Source: an uncultured Acidobacteriota bacterium (GTDB taxonomy: Bacteria; Acidobacteriota; Thermoanaerobaculia; Gp7-AA8). From it: DNA of 64,000 nt. How positions within the stretch are numbered: position 1 is the stretch's first letter; each line of letters opens with the position of its first letter. The notes under the pieces were generated by a model. That model ran no database searches. It was not told the DNA's origin and was given only the letters and a program-made list of their open reading frames with translations. Both the position numbers and the translations under genes were made by a program. The DNA lies in assembly GCA_937870635.1 (NCBI GenBank), contig CALMZP010000031.1:62001-126000 (forward strand), given 5' to 3'. Positions 8,254-16,717 of this stretch are shown one piece after another.

Positions 8254-9918
8254 ATGGCCAAAATCAATAAGACTGAGAAGTGGACCTTTTCACTGACCCT
8301 CGTGGTCGCTCTCGCCGGTGCGACGCTTCTCGGCGGATTCTATGGCAACCACCTGTCCGGCGCTCCCACGCCAACCGAGCTGCATAAACGGCTGAAGGAG
8401 TACACGGATCTGCTCAGCGCCGTTTCCACCTGGGCTCCCGAAGACATCACCTCCGACAAGTTCGTCTATTCGTCGATCGACGGAATGCTCCGTACGCTCG
8501 ACCCCCACACCTCCTTCCTCGAGCCGAAGGAGTACACCGACATGCAGGACCGTCAGAAGGGTACCTTCTACGGCCTGGGAATCCTTGTGACGAAGCGGAA
8601 CGATCAGGTGACGGTCATCACGCCGCTCGAGGGGACTCCTGCTGCACGGCTCGGCATCCGGGCGGGCGACGTCATCTCCGAGGTCGAAGGTGTCGCCACT
8701 GAAGACATGCCGCTCGACGACGTCGTCAAGCGCCTGAAAGGGCCGAAGGGCAGCACCGTCAACATCAAGATTCTCCGCGTCGGCATCGAAGAACCGATTC
8801 CGCTGACCATCACCCGCGCCGCGATTCCGACGAACTCGATCTCCAATGTCCTGATGATTCGTCCCGGCGTCGGCTACGTGCGCATCAAGGACTTCACGTC
8901 GACCACGGTCCGCGAGCTCGGCGACGCCATCGAGAAGCTTCAGTCCGAGGGCATGCAGCGCCTCGTTCTCGATCTGCGCCAGAATCCGGGCGGTCTCCTC
9001 GACGCCGCGGTGGGCGTCGCCGATCATTTCCTCGAGAAGGGGCAGATGATCGTCTACACGAAGGGCCGTACGCCCGATGCCGCGCAGGATTACTTCGCGC
9101 CGGGCAAGCATGACCGTGTGGAAGTGCCGCTCGTCGTTCTCGTCAATCGCGGCAGCGCTTCGGCATCGGAGATCGTCGCCGGAGCGATCCAGGATCACGA
9201 CCGCGGGCTGGTCGTCGGCGAGACCAGCTGGGGCAAGGGCCTCGTGCAGAGTGTCTACTCGCTGCAGTACGGCGCAGGCCTGGCGCTGACGACCTCGAAG
9301 TACTACACGCCGGCAGGACGCAACATTCAGCGCGACTACAGCTCGTTCTACGACTACTACGTGGCCGATGAAGGCGCCGACATCGCCGAAGTTCCGCTGA
9401 GCCAGCGCGAGCAGTTCAAGACGGATACGGGCCGCGTCGTTTACGGCGGCGGCGGGATCACGCCCGACGTGATCGTCAAGCAGCCCGAGCTCTCGCGGAC
9501 CACCCAGGTTCTCGAGGTGCGCAGCGCGATCTTCAATTACGCGGTCGAATATGCGGCGAAGCATCCCGACCTCACCGCGGAGATCGAGATCACGCCGGCG
9601 ATCGTCGACGACTTCGCGACGTTCGCGGCGGCGAAGGATTTCGCACCGATTGCCGACATTCGCGATGCTCTGGCCAAGGCTGAGGATCGCCGGTACATCG
9701 AACGGGCGCTGAAGGCGGAGATCGTTGCCGCGAAATTCGGCTTCGACGCGTCGTATCGTTTCAGGCTGCAGGGCGACGCACAGGTGGAAAAGGCACTCGA
9801 GCTTTTCCCGGAAGCGCAGAAACTGGCGACGCTGGCAGCGAACGTCCGCGCCCGCGGCGGCGAGACGTCGCCCGACGCGTCCGCACAGGCCGCACAGGCA
9901 GCGCCGAAGACGAGATAG
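8254..9918 (+). CDS. S41-family C-terminal processing protease (CtpA/Prc)
   Basis: A 554-aa periplasmic serine protease anchored by an N-terminal membrane helix (FSLTLVVALAGATLLGGF). A PDZ domain lies around residues 95-185 (GLGILVTKRNDQ...LGIRAGDVI). The S41 core has N-R-G-S-A-S-A-S-E-I-V (nucleophile Ser) and, about 25 residues on, GETSWGKGLVQ (catalytic Lys). The C-terminal 120 residues are helical and not family-typical. The start is the ATG at 8254 (GAGGCGG upstream); the track GTG at 8242 would add four residues. Confidence 0.9.
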   Translation: MAKINKTEKWTFSLTLVVALAGATLLGGFYGNHLSGAPTPTELHKRLKEYTDLLSAVSTWAPEDITSDKFVYSSIDGMLRTLDPHTSFLEPKEYTDMQDRQKGTFYGLGILVTKRNDQVTVITPLEGTPAARLGIRAGDVISEVEGVATEDMPLDDVVKRLKGPKGSTVNIKILRVGIEEPIPLTITRAAIPTNSISNVLMIRPGVGYVRIKDFTSTTVRELGDAIEKLQSEGMQRLVLDLRQNPGGLLDAAVGVADHFLEKGQMIVYTKGRTPDAAQDYFAPGKHDRVEVPLVVLVNRGSASASEIVAGAIQDHDRGLVVGETSWGKGLVQSVYSLQYGAGLALTTSKYYTPAGRNIQRDYSSFYDYYVADEGADIAEVPLSQREQFKTDTGRVVYGGGGITPDVIVKQPELSRTTQVLEVRSAIFNYAVEYAAKHPDLTAEIEITPAIVDDFATFAAAKDFAPIADIRDALAKAEDRRYIERALKAEIVAAKFGFDASYRFRLQGDAQVEKALELFPEAQKLATLAANVRARGGETSPDASAQAAQAAPKTR

Positions 9919-9944
9919 GTGGAGCGCGGGCGACCTCGCCCGCG
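9919..9944. repeat. P1 palindromic repeat, single copy
   Basis: GTGGAGCGCGGGCGACCTCG continuing CCCGCG, starting one base after the protease stop codon. It is a single, unpaired unit of the CGACCTCG subtype. Confidence 0.9.
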
Positions 9945-10053
9945 TTCCCCGTTTCCCCGGCGGATCGGACCCTCACTCCCGGCCCCCGACTTGCAGACCT
10001 CCACGCACGGGTGCTATACGTGTCGCCGCTTTTCCGGGAGGAGCACTCCGCAC

Positions 10054-10353
10054 ATGCCAGAGTTGGGTAAGAAGTACACCTGCTACAGCTGCCACACCAA
10101 GTTCTACGATCTTGGGAAGCCCGTCCCACTTTGCCCCAAGTGTGGAGCGGACCAGCGTGACGCTGAAGACACGCCGATCGTTCCGACGAGGGCGAGCAGG
10201 CGCGCGGCGGTCGTCGTCGAAGAGCCGGCCGAAGAGCCGGAGTTCGCGGCCGAAGCCGAAACCCCTGCAGTCGAAGGTGACGAGGACGAGGAAATCGCTC
10301 CGGTCCGCGAAGAAGAAGCGGACGAAGACGACGAAGAAGAAGAGGAGTACTGA
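10054..10353 (+). CDS. FYDLN-acid-type zinc-ribbon protein
   Basis: A 99-aa protein with an N-terminal four-Cys zinc ribbon (YTCYSCHTKFYDLG...PLCPKCG) matching the small bacterial family named for its F-Y-D-L-N motif and acidic tail. The C-terminal half is almost all Glu/Asp (EEADEDDEEEEEY). The function of the family is unknown. The start is ATG 10054, supported by GGGAGGAG about 10 bp upstream; the track frame before it translates a P1 repeat. It overlaps lemA by one base (TGATG). Confidence 0.8.
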   Translation: MPELGKKYTCYSCHTKFYDLGKPVPLCPKCGADQRDAEDTPIVPTRASRRAAVVVEEPAEEPEFAAEAETPAVEGDEDEEIAPVREEEADEDDEEEEEY

Positions 10354-11009
10354 TGGGCCGCTTCGGACTGCTTGGTTGTGCAGGTGCTCTGATTCTCGCC
10401 GTGATCGTGTTCGGCGGCTACTTCGTGAGCGTGCGAAACAACCTGGTCGGTCTCGACGAGCAGGTGAATCAGCAGTGGGCCCAGGTCGAGAGCCAGTACC
10501 AGCGCCGTTACGACCTGATCCCGAACCTCGTGCGCACCGTGCAGGGCGCGGCGGACTTCGAGAAGTCCACACTGGAAGCCGTGGTCAATGCCCGCGCGCG
10601 CGTCGGCCAGGTCGCTTCACCGGCGGGCGGACCGCCGACCGCGTCGGGTCTTCCGGACAATCAGGCGGCGATGGAACAGTTCGCGAACGCGCAGGCGAGC
10701 CTGAGCGGAGCGCTGTCGCGACTTCTCGTCGTCGTCGAGCGCTACCCCGAATTGAAATCGAACCAGAACTTCCTCGAGCTGCAGTCGCAGCTGGAAGGGA
10801 CGGAGAACCGCATCGCCGTCGAGCGGGGCCGCTACAACGAATCCGCCCAGGCCTTCAATACGGCCGTCCGCCGTTTCCCGGCGAACCTCGTCGCGAACAT
10901 GAGCGGCTTCAAACAGAAGGCGTATTTCCGCGGCACACCGGGCTCCGAGCAGGCTCCCGACGTGAACTTCAACTTCGGTACGAGCACCGCCGCCACGGCG
11001 ACGCGCTGA
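10353..11009 (+). CDS. lemA: LemA family membrane protein
   Basis: A 218-aa protein with one N-terminal transmembrane helix and a long alpha-helical extracytoplasmic domain. The hallmark LemA segment (NNLVGLDEQVNQQWAQVESQYQRR, then DLIPNLVRTVQG) is complete, and SGALSRLLVVVERYPELKSNQNF matches the conserved centre. LemA genes usually sit beside TPM-domain genes, as here. Its biochemical role is unclear. Confidence 0.9.
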   Translation: MGRFGLLGCAGALILAVIVFGGYFVSVRNNLVGLDEQVNQQWAQVESQYQRRYDLIPNLVRTVQGAADFEKSTLEAVVNARARVGQVASPAGGPPTASGLPDNQAAMEQFANAQASLSGALSRLLVVVERYPELKSNQNFLELQSQLEGTENRIAVERGRYNESAQAFNTAVRRFPANLVANMSGFKQKAYFRGTPGSEQAPDVNFNFGTSTAATATR

Positions 11010-11013
11010 AGAC

Positions 11014-11090
11014 AAGGATGAAGGATGAAGGATGAAGGATGAAGGATCTCAGGGCGCCCTTCATCCTTCATCCTTCATCCTTCATCCTTA
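11014..11090. repeat. palindrome with AAGGATG tandem-repeat arms; supplies a start codon
   Basis: The left arm repeats AAGGATG about four times, the centre is CTCAGGGCGCC, and the right arm repeats CATCCTT. The ATG used by the next gene lies in the left arm, and the first 17 residues of that protein are read from the repeat. Confidence 0.92.
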
Positions 11091-11866
11091 AGACCGCGCT
11101 GACGGCGGCGCTCCTGCTGATTGCAGGCCTCGCGTTCGCGCTGGAGGTCCCTCCCGCCCCCACGGAGTGGTTCACCGACCGGGCGAACCTCATCAGCAGC
11201 AGCGACGCGGCCGCTCTCAATCAGAAACTCGCCGCGTTCGAGCAGGAAAGCGGCGCGCAGTTCATCGTCTACATCCTCCCCTCGCTCGAAGGCGATTCGG
11301 TCGAAGACTTCACCATTCGCGCGGTGGAGAAGTGGAAGGTCGGCCAGGCGAAGTACGACAACGGCCTCGTGCTGTTCGTGTTCGTGCAGGATCGAAAGAT
11401 CCGCGTCGAGGTCGGCTACGGACTCGAAGGAACGATCACCGATGCTTTTTCGTCACGGGTGATCCGGCAGCACATCGCGCCGCGCTTCCAGAGCGGGGAC
11501 TGGGCCGGCGGAATCAACGCGGGCGCCGACGCGCTCATGGCGCAGATCCGCAAGGGCGAGGCGCCGGTCGAGCCGATGGAGCGCGCCCGGTCGGGAGAGG
11601 GTGAGCCGGCGGGAGTCGGATCCGTCCTCTTCATGATCATTCTGTTCGTGGTTATCTTCTTCATCCTCCCGGCGATGCTGCGGGGAGGCCGAGGAGGATG
11701 CGGGGGCTGCCTGCCGCTGTTCTTCTTCCCGGGCGGTGGTGGCGGTATCACCTTCGGCGGCCATCGCGGAGGCTTCGGCGGAGGCGGGTTCGGCGGAGGT
11801 GGCTTCGGCGGGTTCAGCGGCGGCGGCGGGGGATTCGGTGGCGGCGGCGCTACTGGAGGCTGGTGA
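11039..11866 (+). CDS. TPM-domain (YgcG-like) secreted/membrane protein
   Basis: A 275-aa protein with a signal segment (ALTAALLLIAGLAFA), then a TPM domain at about residues 45-170 (TDRANLISSSDAAALNQKLAAFE...KIRVEVGYGLEGTITD). A transmembrane helix follows (FMIILFVVIFFILPAML), then a Gly/Phe-rich tail (FGGGGFGG repeats). TPM proteins are linked to membrane-protein quality control and accompany lemA. The N-terminus MKDLRAPFILHPSSFIL is encoded by a palindromic repeat, so the ancestral start was probably replaced. It is coupled to the next gene (TGATG). Confidence 0.85.
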   Translation: MKDLRAPFILHPSSFILKTALTAALLLIAGLAFALEVPPAPTEWFTDRANLISSSDAAALNQKLAAFEQESGAQFIVYILPSLEGDSVEDFTIRAVEKWKVGQAKYDNGLVLFVFVQDRKIRVEVGYGLEGTITDAFSSRVIRQHIAPRFQSGDWAGGINAGADALMAQIRKGEAPVEPMERARSGEGEPAGVGSVLFMIILFVVIFFILPAMLRGGRGGCGGCLPLFFFPGGGGGITFGGHRGGFGGGGFGGGGFGGFSGGGGGFGGGGATGGW

Positions 11867-12309
11867 TGAATCAGATGGAGTTTCTGAAGAGCCTTGACCA
11901 GGACCGCATCATTGCCGCGATCGACACCGCCGAACGACAGACTTCAGGCGAGATCCGCGTTCATATCCAGCCGGCGACGCGCGGAGCCGAAATCCGCACA
12001 CTCGCGGAGCGCACCTTCGAGCGCCTCGGCATGACGAAGACCGTCCTGCGCAATGGCGTCCTTCTCTTCATCGCCTGCGAGGAACAACGCTTCGTCATCC
12101 TCGGCGACAAGGGAATCGACGAGAAGGTTCCAGCCGGCTTCTGGGACGACATCGCCGCGCGGCTCACCGCACGGTTCAAGTCGGGCGAGTTCACCGACGG
12201 CATTGTCGACGCGATCCACAGCGCCGGCGAAGAGCTCAAGGCGTTCTTCCCAAGGGCGCATGGCGATGTCAACGAGCTCACGAACGAAATCAGCATCGAG
12301 CACCACTGA
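11866..12309 (+). CDS. second TPM-domain protein, soluble
   Basis: A 147-aa protein consisting of a TPM domain alone (SLDQDRIIAAIDTAERQTSGEIRVHIQP...VILGDKGIDEKVP...FKSGEFTDGI) with no signal or membrane segment. It is paralogous to the upstream protein's TPM domain. The start ATG overlaps the previous stop as TGATG. It forms a lemA-TPM-TPM operon, and its 3' end overlaps folK by 44 bp in another frame. Confidence 0.82.
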   Translation: MNQMEFLKSLDQDRIIAAIDTAERQTSGEIRVHIQPATRGAEIRTLAERTFERLGMTKTVLRNGVLLFIACEEQRFVILGDKGIDEKVPAGFWDDIAARLTARFKSGEFTDGIVDAIHSAGEELKAFFPRAHGDVNELTNEISIEHH

Positions 12310-12721
12310 CACGGTCGTCATCGCCCTCGGGTCCAACCTGGGCGATCGCGCGTGGCATCTCCGCCGCGCGATCCGTGAGCTGAGCCGCCTCGTGCGCATC
12401 GTTCGAGTGAGCTCCATGCACGAGACCGAGCCGGTCGACACGCCGCGAGGGTCGCCAGATTTCCTGAACATGGTCCTCGTGGCGCGAACCTCACTCCCGC
12501 CGCATACGCTGCTGCGCGAGATGCTGGCGATCGAAACGCGCCTGGGACGCCGGCGGTCGATCCGCAATGCGCCGCGCGTCATCGATCTCGACCTGATCTT
12601 CTACGGCGCACGCCACATCCGCACGCCGGATCTCATCGTGCCGCACCCGCGGTGGATGGAACGGGATTTCGTGATCGCGCCGCTGCGGGAAGTGATGCGG
12701 CTGTCATCATCCCGAGCGTAG
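12266..12721 (+). CDS. folK: 6-hydroxymethyl-7,8-dihydropterin pyrophosphokinase
   Basis: The folate-pathway kinase that transfers pyrophosphate from ATP to hydroxymethyl-dihydropterin. TVVIALGSNLGDR, ETEPVD (here HETEPVDTPRGSPDFLNMV), LGRRRS and the signature RVIDLDLIFYG are all present, and VPHPRWMERDFVIAPL closes the domain. The start lies inside the TPM gene. The ATG at 12266, with AAGGG nine bases upstream, fits best (151 aa); 12260 is an alternative. Earlier track codons are a shadow frame. Confidence 0.92.
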   Translation: MSTSSRTKSASSTTDTVVIALGSNLGDRAWHLRRAIRELSRLVRIVRVSSMHETEPVDTPRGSPDFLNMVLVARTSLPPHTLLREMLAIETRLGRRRSIRNAPRVIDLDLIFYGARHIRTPDLIVPHPRWMERDFVIAPLREVMRLSSSRA

Positions 12722-12767
12722 GCATCTCCCGCTTGCGGCCGACCGCCGTAGCGAAGGTGGACGACGC

Positions 12768-12846
12768 TCACCGCAGAGACGCCGAGAACGCAGAGGAACG
12801 CAGAGACTGCAGCAGGACTCTGCGTCCCTCTGCGTTCTCTGCGGTT
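12768..12846. repeat. palindrome of ACGCAGAG units
   Basis: CACCGCAGAGACGCCGAGAA continues with two further ACGCAGAG units. After a short centre the complement returns (CTCTGCGT...CTCTGCGTTCTCTGCGGT). It lies between folK and the convergent M23 gene. No gene is seen in 12722-12915. A fragment of the P2 family (CATCCCGAGCGTAGG) overlaps the folK 3' end at about 12708. Confidence 0.9.
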
Positions 12847-12915
12847 GCTTTTCGATCTGCCGGGCAGCGAGGGAGCTGGGCGTGAAGGGGGCGCGAAGCT
12901 TCGTGCCTCGGGTTA

Positions 12916-13686
12916 CTACCGCGTGCCGTAGCCGCCGCTGAGGGAGGCCGGGCGCGACGCCTGCTTGACCACCGCGGCGCGGGCGAGAACGGGATACGGA
13001 TTCACCATCTCGTCGTTCTGGCTGATGCCAAAGTGCAGGTGAGGCGGGGTGGTGAGGGCGTTGCCGGTGTTGCCGACGAATCCGAGAAGATCACCGCTCG
13101 ACACTTCCATGCCTTCGTAGAGGCCGGGCGCCCAGCGGTCGAGGTGTGCGTAATAGAACGACGTGCCGCTCTCGGTCGTCAGCCACAGGCAGAAACCGCC
13201 CTTGGGCTGCTCGCCGATGTAGCTGATGATTCCGTCCGCCACGGCGACGACGCTCGTTCCCTTGCGGGCGAAGATGTCGATGCCACGGTGTGGACGGCGG
13301 CCGCCGTCGCGCGGTGCGCCCCAGCTGTCGTCGATGTCCATCGGCCGGACCCCGACCACAGGCATGTGCAGCGAATTGCCGGAGAGGGGAGCGAAGAGCG
13401 CCCGAGCCTTTTCGGCGAACTCGTTGTCGCGGGCGCGGGCCGAGCGCGGCGCGGGAACCGTCGGCTGGCGTTCGGCTTCCCTCTTGTTGTTACGGTTGAG
13501 GTCGGAACGCAGCTGCGCGATCAACTGCGAAAAATCGTCGTCTTCGGAGGCCCGGACTTCCGTGGCGGGCTGGGGAGCGGCCACAGCCGTAGTGGTCGCG
13601 CCGCCAGTGAGGATCAAGAGACAAGAGATCAGCGCCAGCAGACCGGCTCTGCTGACCCACCCACTGCGACCGAAAGTTGGACTCAT
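12916..13686 (-). CDS. M23-family metallopeptidase, exported
   Basis: A 256-aa LytM-type protein with an N-terminal membrane/signal helix (LLALISCLLILTGG). A charged helical linker at about residues 45-95 leads to the peptidase. Zinc ligands are visible as H-R-G-I-D (H-x3-D) and H-L-H-F-G, with YYAHLD between them, so the catalytic set looks complete. It probably cuts peptidoglycan cross-links. Confidence 0.9.
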   Translation of the reverse strand: MSPTFGRSGWVSRAGLLALISCLLILTGGATTTAVAAPQPATEVRASEDDDFSQLIAQLRSDLNRNNKREAERQPTVPAPRSARARDNEFAEKARALFAPLSGNSLHMPVVGVRPMDIDDSWGAPRDGGRRPHRGIDIFARKGTSVVAVADGIISYIGEQPKGGFCLWLTTESGTSFYYAHLDRWAPGLYEGMEVSSGDLLGFVGNTGNALTTPPHLHFGISQNDEMVNPYPVLARAAVVKQASRPASLSGGYGTR

Positions 13687-13742
13687 AGCTACCGGGGACG
13701 GACGGCGATGAGTTTAAAAGGGGCAGCTGAGCTTGTAAAGGA

Positions 13743-15089
13743 TCATCTGAAGAACCGGCCCACGAACTCGTCCACCCGGCGGATGGGGATGACCTCCAGG
13801 TCGGCCCGGATCTCGGCGGCGTTCGCCTGCGGCACCGCCAGCTTCGTGAACCCGAGGGTGGCTGCCTCCCTCGCGCGGACATCCGGCTGGGAGACGCTCC
13901 TGACCTCCCCGAGCAGGCCTACCTCGCCAAAAATAGCCAGATCGTGGGGGAGGGGGGCGTTCCGGTGTGAGGAGACGAGCGCCCCCACGATCCCGAGGTC
14001 CAGCGCCGGCTCGTCGATCTGCAGACCACCGGCGACGTTGACGTAGACGTCCTGGGTGACGAAACTGCCGCCGCCCTTCCGCTCCAGGACGGCCAGGAGG
14101 AGCGCCACGCGGTTCGAGTCGATGCCCATGGCCATCCGGCGCGGCGAAGGGAAGTGAGTGGCCGAGACGAGCGCCTGAACCTCCACGAGGAGCGGCCGGG
14201 TACCCTCGAGGGCTGCCAGTACAGCTGAGCCCGCTGAGCTGCTCCTCTGAGCCAGAAGAGCAGCGGACGGGTTCATCACCTCGTCCAGCCCGCTGTCATG
14301 CATCTCGTAGATGGCGACCTCGTTCACCGGGCCGAATCGATTCTTGCAGGCGCGAATGACCCGGTAGTTCTGAAACTTGTCGCCTTCGAAGTAGAGCACC
14401 GTATCGACGATGTGCTCGAGCGCTTTCGGACCGGCGATGGTCCCTTCCTTCGTGATGTGTCCGATGAGGAACATCGGAACCGAGAGCCGCTTGGCCGCCG
14501 CCATGAGCACTCCGGCACAGTCGCGCACCTGGCCGACCGACCCCGGCGTCGAGGAGTTCAGCGACGTATGGACCGTCTGAATCGAATCGATGATGACCGC
14601 CGCCGGATTCAGCTTCTCGATCTCCGCGATGATGCGTTCGACAGAGGTCTCGCTGTAGAGACGGATGTTGCTGTTGGTGGTGCCGAGCCGCCGCGCCCGC
14701 AGCGCGATCTGTCGCGGTGACTCTTCGCCGGAGACGTAGAGGACGGGCCGTTCTGCGGCGAGCTTTTCCGCGGCCTGCAGCAGCAGCGTCGATTTGCCGA
14801 TGCCCGGCTCACCGCCGACGAGGATCACCGCGCCGGCGACGAGGCCGCCGCCGAGGACTCTGTCGAGATTGGGGAGCTTCGTCGAAGTGCGGGGCGCGAG
14901 ATCCGCTTCGATCTCATCGATCGGCACGGGCGCCTGTGAAGCGCTGAGGGCCATGCGTGGCTGCGGCGTCGCCTGCTGCTCTTCGGCAAACGAGTTCCAC
15001 GCGTTGCAGTCGGGACAGCGGCCGAGCCACTTCGATGCCTGGCAGCCGCATTCGGTACACGAGAAAATGACGGCTGGTTTCTTGGCCAC
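13743..15089 (-). CDS. radA: DNA repair protein RadA (Sms)
   Basis: A RecA-like ATPase that drives branch migration in recombinational repair. An N-terminal C4 zinc finger (CTECGCQASKWLGRCPDC) is followed by a Walker A (GGEPGIGKSTLLLQAA), the RadA-specific K-N-R-F-G motif, and a C-terminal Lon-like domain (GGLQIDEPALDLGIVGALVSS). The ATG in the track (15140) adds 17 unrelated residues. The GTG at 15089 gives VAKKPAVIFSCTECG, the normal N-terminus (448 aa). Confidence 0.93.
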   Translation of the reverse strand: MAKKPAVIFSCTECGCQASKWLGRCPDCNAWNSFAEEQQATPQPRMALSASQAPVPIDEIEADLAPRTSTKLPNLDRVLGGGLVAGAVILVGGEPGIGKSTLLLQAAEKLAAERPVLYVSGEESPRQIALRARRLGTTNSNIRLYSETSVERIIAEIEKLNPAAVIIDSIQTVHTSLNSSTPGSVGQVRDCAGVLMAAAKRLSVPMFLIGHITKEGTIAGPKALEHIVDTVLYFEGDKFQNYRVIRACKNRFGPVNEVAIYEMHDSGLDEVMNPSAALLAQRSSSAGSAVLAALEGTRPLLVEVQALVSATHFPSPRRMAMGIDSNRVALLLAVLERKGGGSFVTQDVYVNVAGGLQIDEPALDLGIVGALVSSHRNAPLPHDLAIFGEVGLLGEVRSVSQPDVRAREAATLGFTKLAVPQANAAEIRADLEVIPIRRVDEFVGRFFR

Positions 15090-15166
15090 GATGCGATTGT
15101 ACGTGTGTCTACTGCGCGTGGATTTTCTCGCATCCTTCATGACCGTCTACGACAAGCGGTGAAACA

Positions 15167-15277
15167 GTGGAGCCGCGGGCGATCCCGCCCGCGGTGGCGA
15201 CATGCCACACGCCGGACGCGCTCCAGCATGCGTCGCGCACACGAAAGCACCGCGGGCGGGATCGCCCGCGGCTCCAC
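15167..15277. repeat. P1 palindromic repeat, widely spaced pair
   Basis: GTGGAGCCGCGGGCGATCCC and its mirrored partner (ending GCGGCTCCAC) are separated by about 60 bp of unrelated sequence. The element lies between radA's start and ansA's end. I see no gene in 15090-15305. Confidence 0.88.
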
Positions 15278-15305
15278 GGAGTCGGGCGACTGATGCAGAG
15301 GTTCC

Positions 15306-16331
15306 CTAACGGTGAACGGTCAACGTCACTTCGCCGCGGAGATCCTGCTGCATCTCTTTCTTGACTCGCGCCGGCGAATGTCCCTGGCTGAAGAGATAGA
15401 ACAGCTTCGCCAGGGCCGCTTCGGCCGTCATGTCGTATCCGCTCACGACCCCGGCGCGCGCGAGCGCCGAGCCCGTGGCGTATTCATGGAGATCGACGGT
15501 GCCCTCGAGGCATTGCGTGCAATCGACGATCACCACTCCTCGCGCCGTAGCCTCGGCCAGTGCCTCGATGAATTCGCGGTTCTTGTCCGGACCGTTCCCG
15601 ACGCCGTAGGCCTCGAGCACGAGACCCTGCAGCGGCGGACGCAGGATGTTGCGGACGAGATCGGATGAGATTCCCGGAAAGAGGCGCAGCGCGCTGACGA
15701 CCGGCGCCGCGAGCTCGTGCACCTGAAGCTTCCTGCGGCGCTTGTCGCGGCGGACTAGATCCCAGTTCACCTCGATGTCGATCCCGACAGTGCCGAGGGG
15801 CGGGAAGTTCGGCGAGTCGAAGGCGGCGAAGCCATCGGCGCTGACTTTCGTCGAACGGCATCCTCTCAGCAGCTTTCCTCCGAAGTACAGGCACACCTCG
15901 GGGATGTCGTAGTTGGCGGCCAGCATCAGCGACGTGATGAGGTTCTCGCGCGCGTCGTTGCGGATCTCGCACAGCGGGATCTGCGAGCCTGTGATGATCA
16001 CCGGCTTCCCCAGGCCCTGCAGCATGAACGGAAGGGCCGAGGCGGTGTAGGCCATCGTGTCGGTCCCGTGCAGCACGGCGAAGCCGTCGTATTCGCGATA
16101 GTGGTCGGCGATGTCGTTCGCGATGCGCACCCACTCGACCGGCGTCATGTTCGACGAATCGAGGAGCGGATCGTAGTCGTGCACCGTGTACGAAGGCATG
16201 GAGGAGTGCGCGAGCTCCGGCATGGCCTTCATCTGTTTCTGGAGATTGCCGCGCGCCGGGCGATAGCCCTCCCGCGCCTTGGTCATTCCGATCGTGCCGC
16301 CGGTGTGAGCGATGTAGACGCGCTTACGCAT
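15306..16331 (-). CDS. ansA: type I L-asparaginase
   Basis: A 341-aa cytoplasmic-type asparaginase (no signal peptide) hydrolysing Asn to Asp and ammonia. The first catalytic triad region is HTGGTIGM and the second is FAVLHGTDTMAYTASAL, holding the Thr nucleophile and the Thr-Asp pair. The GYGVGNGP-like region reads EAYGVGNGPDKN. The start MRKRVYIAHTGG at 16331 fits the family, and upstream track codons are not conserved. The last codons coincide with a GGTGAACGG-type repeat. Confidence 0.9.
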   Translation of the reverse strand: MRKRVYIAHTGGTIGMTKAREGYRPARGNLQKQMKAMPELAHSSMPSYTVHDYDPLLDSSNMTPVEWVRIANDIADHYREYDGFAVLHGTDTMAYTASALPFMLQGLGKPVIITGSQIPLCEIRNDARENLITSLMLAANYDIPEVCLYFGGKLLRGCRSTKVSADGFAAFDSPNFPPLGTVGIDIEVNWDLVRRDKRRRKLQVHELAAPVVSALRLFPGISSDLVRNILRPPLQGLVLEAYGVGNGPDKNREFIEALAEATARGVVIVDCTQCLEGTVDLHEYATGSALARAGVVSGYDMTAEAALAKLFYLFSQGHSPARVKKEMQQDLRGEVTLTVHR

Positions 16332-16717
16332 GAGCGGACGGGATGATAACGGGAATGGAGTGTGGCAGCTTGCGCGGTCCACTCAGCCTCGCGCCGCCGC
16401 GATCGCGTTTCGCGCGGCCCGGATCCACGACTGCGGGAAGCGCTTTTTGTCGTACGCCCACTCTTCCATGCTGAGGACGGCGCGCTCGATGCCGTTGCGC
16501 TCGTCCGACCGCGGCCACGAGCAGCGAGCCCATCTCCGGAATGCGATCCCGCCACAGACTCGGCGCCGCCTTCTTGAATAGGGAAACTCTGCGCGGGTGC
16601 GCTCGGATGCCCGCAGGGACGCAGCGAGCTCACGAGGATCGCTGGTGATCGCGTGATGACCGGCTTCGGGGTTGAGACCGCTGGCGGGCTGCAAGCTGGC
16701 GGTCTCCCCCCGATGCC
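16332..16717 (-). other. 386-bp gap with possible gene remnant
   Basis: No intact gene. On the minus strand one frame ends in a protein-like stretch (ERAVLSMEEWAYDKKRFPQS... up to a stop at 16383). A preceding plausible stretch (FKKAAPSLWRDRIPEM) is in a different frame, which looks like a frameshifted remnant of a small protein. I do not recognise the family. It could equally be a shadow of GC-rich DNA. Confidence 0.25.

Noticed and set aside
9725-11035. 436-codon plus-strand ORF spanning ctp end, P1 repeat and lemA
   Set aside because: Arg/Ser-rich out-of-frame translation of three real genes.
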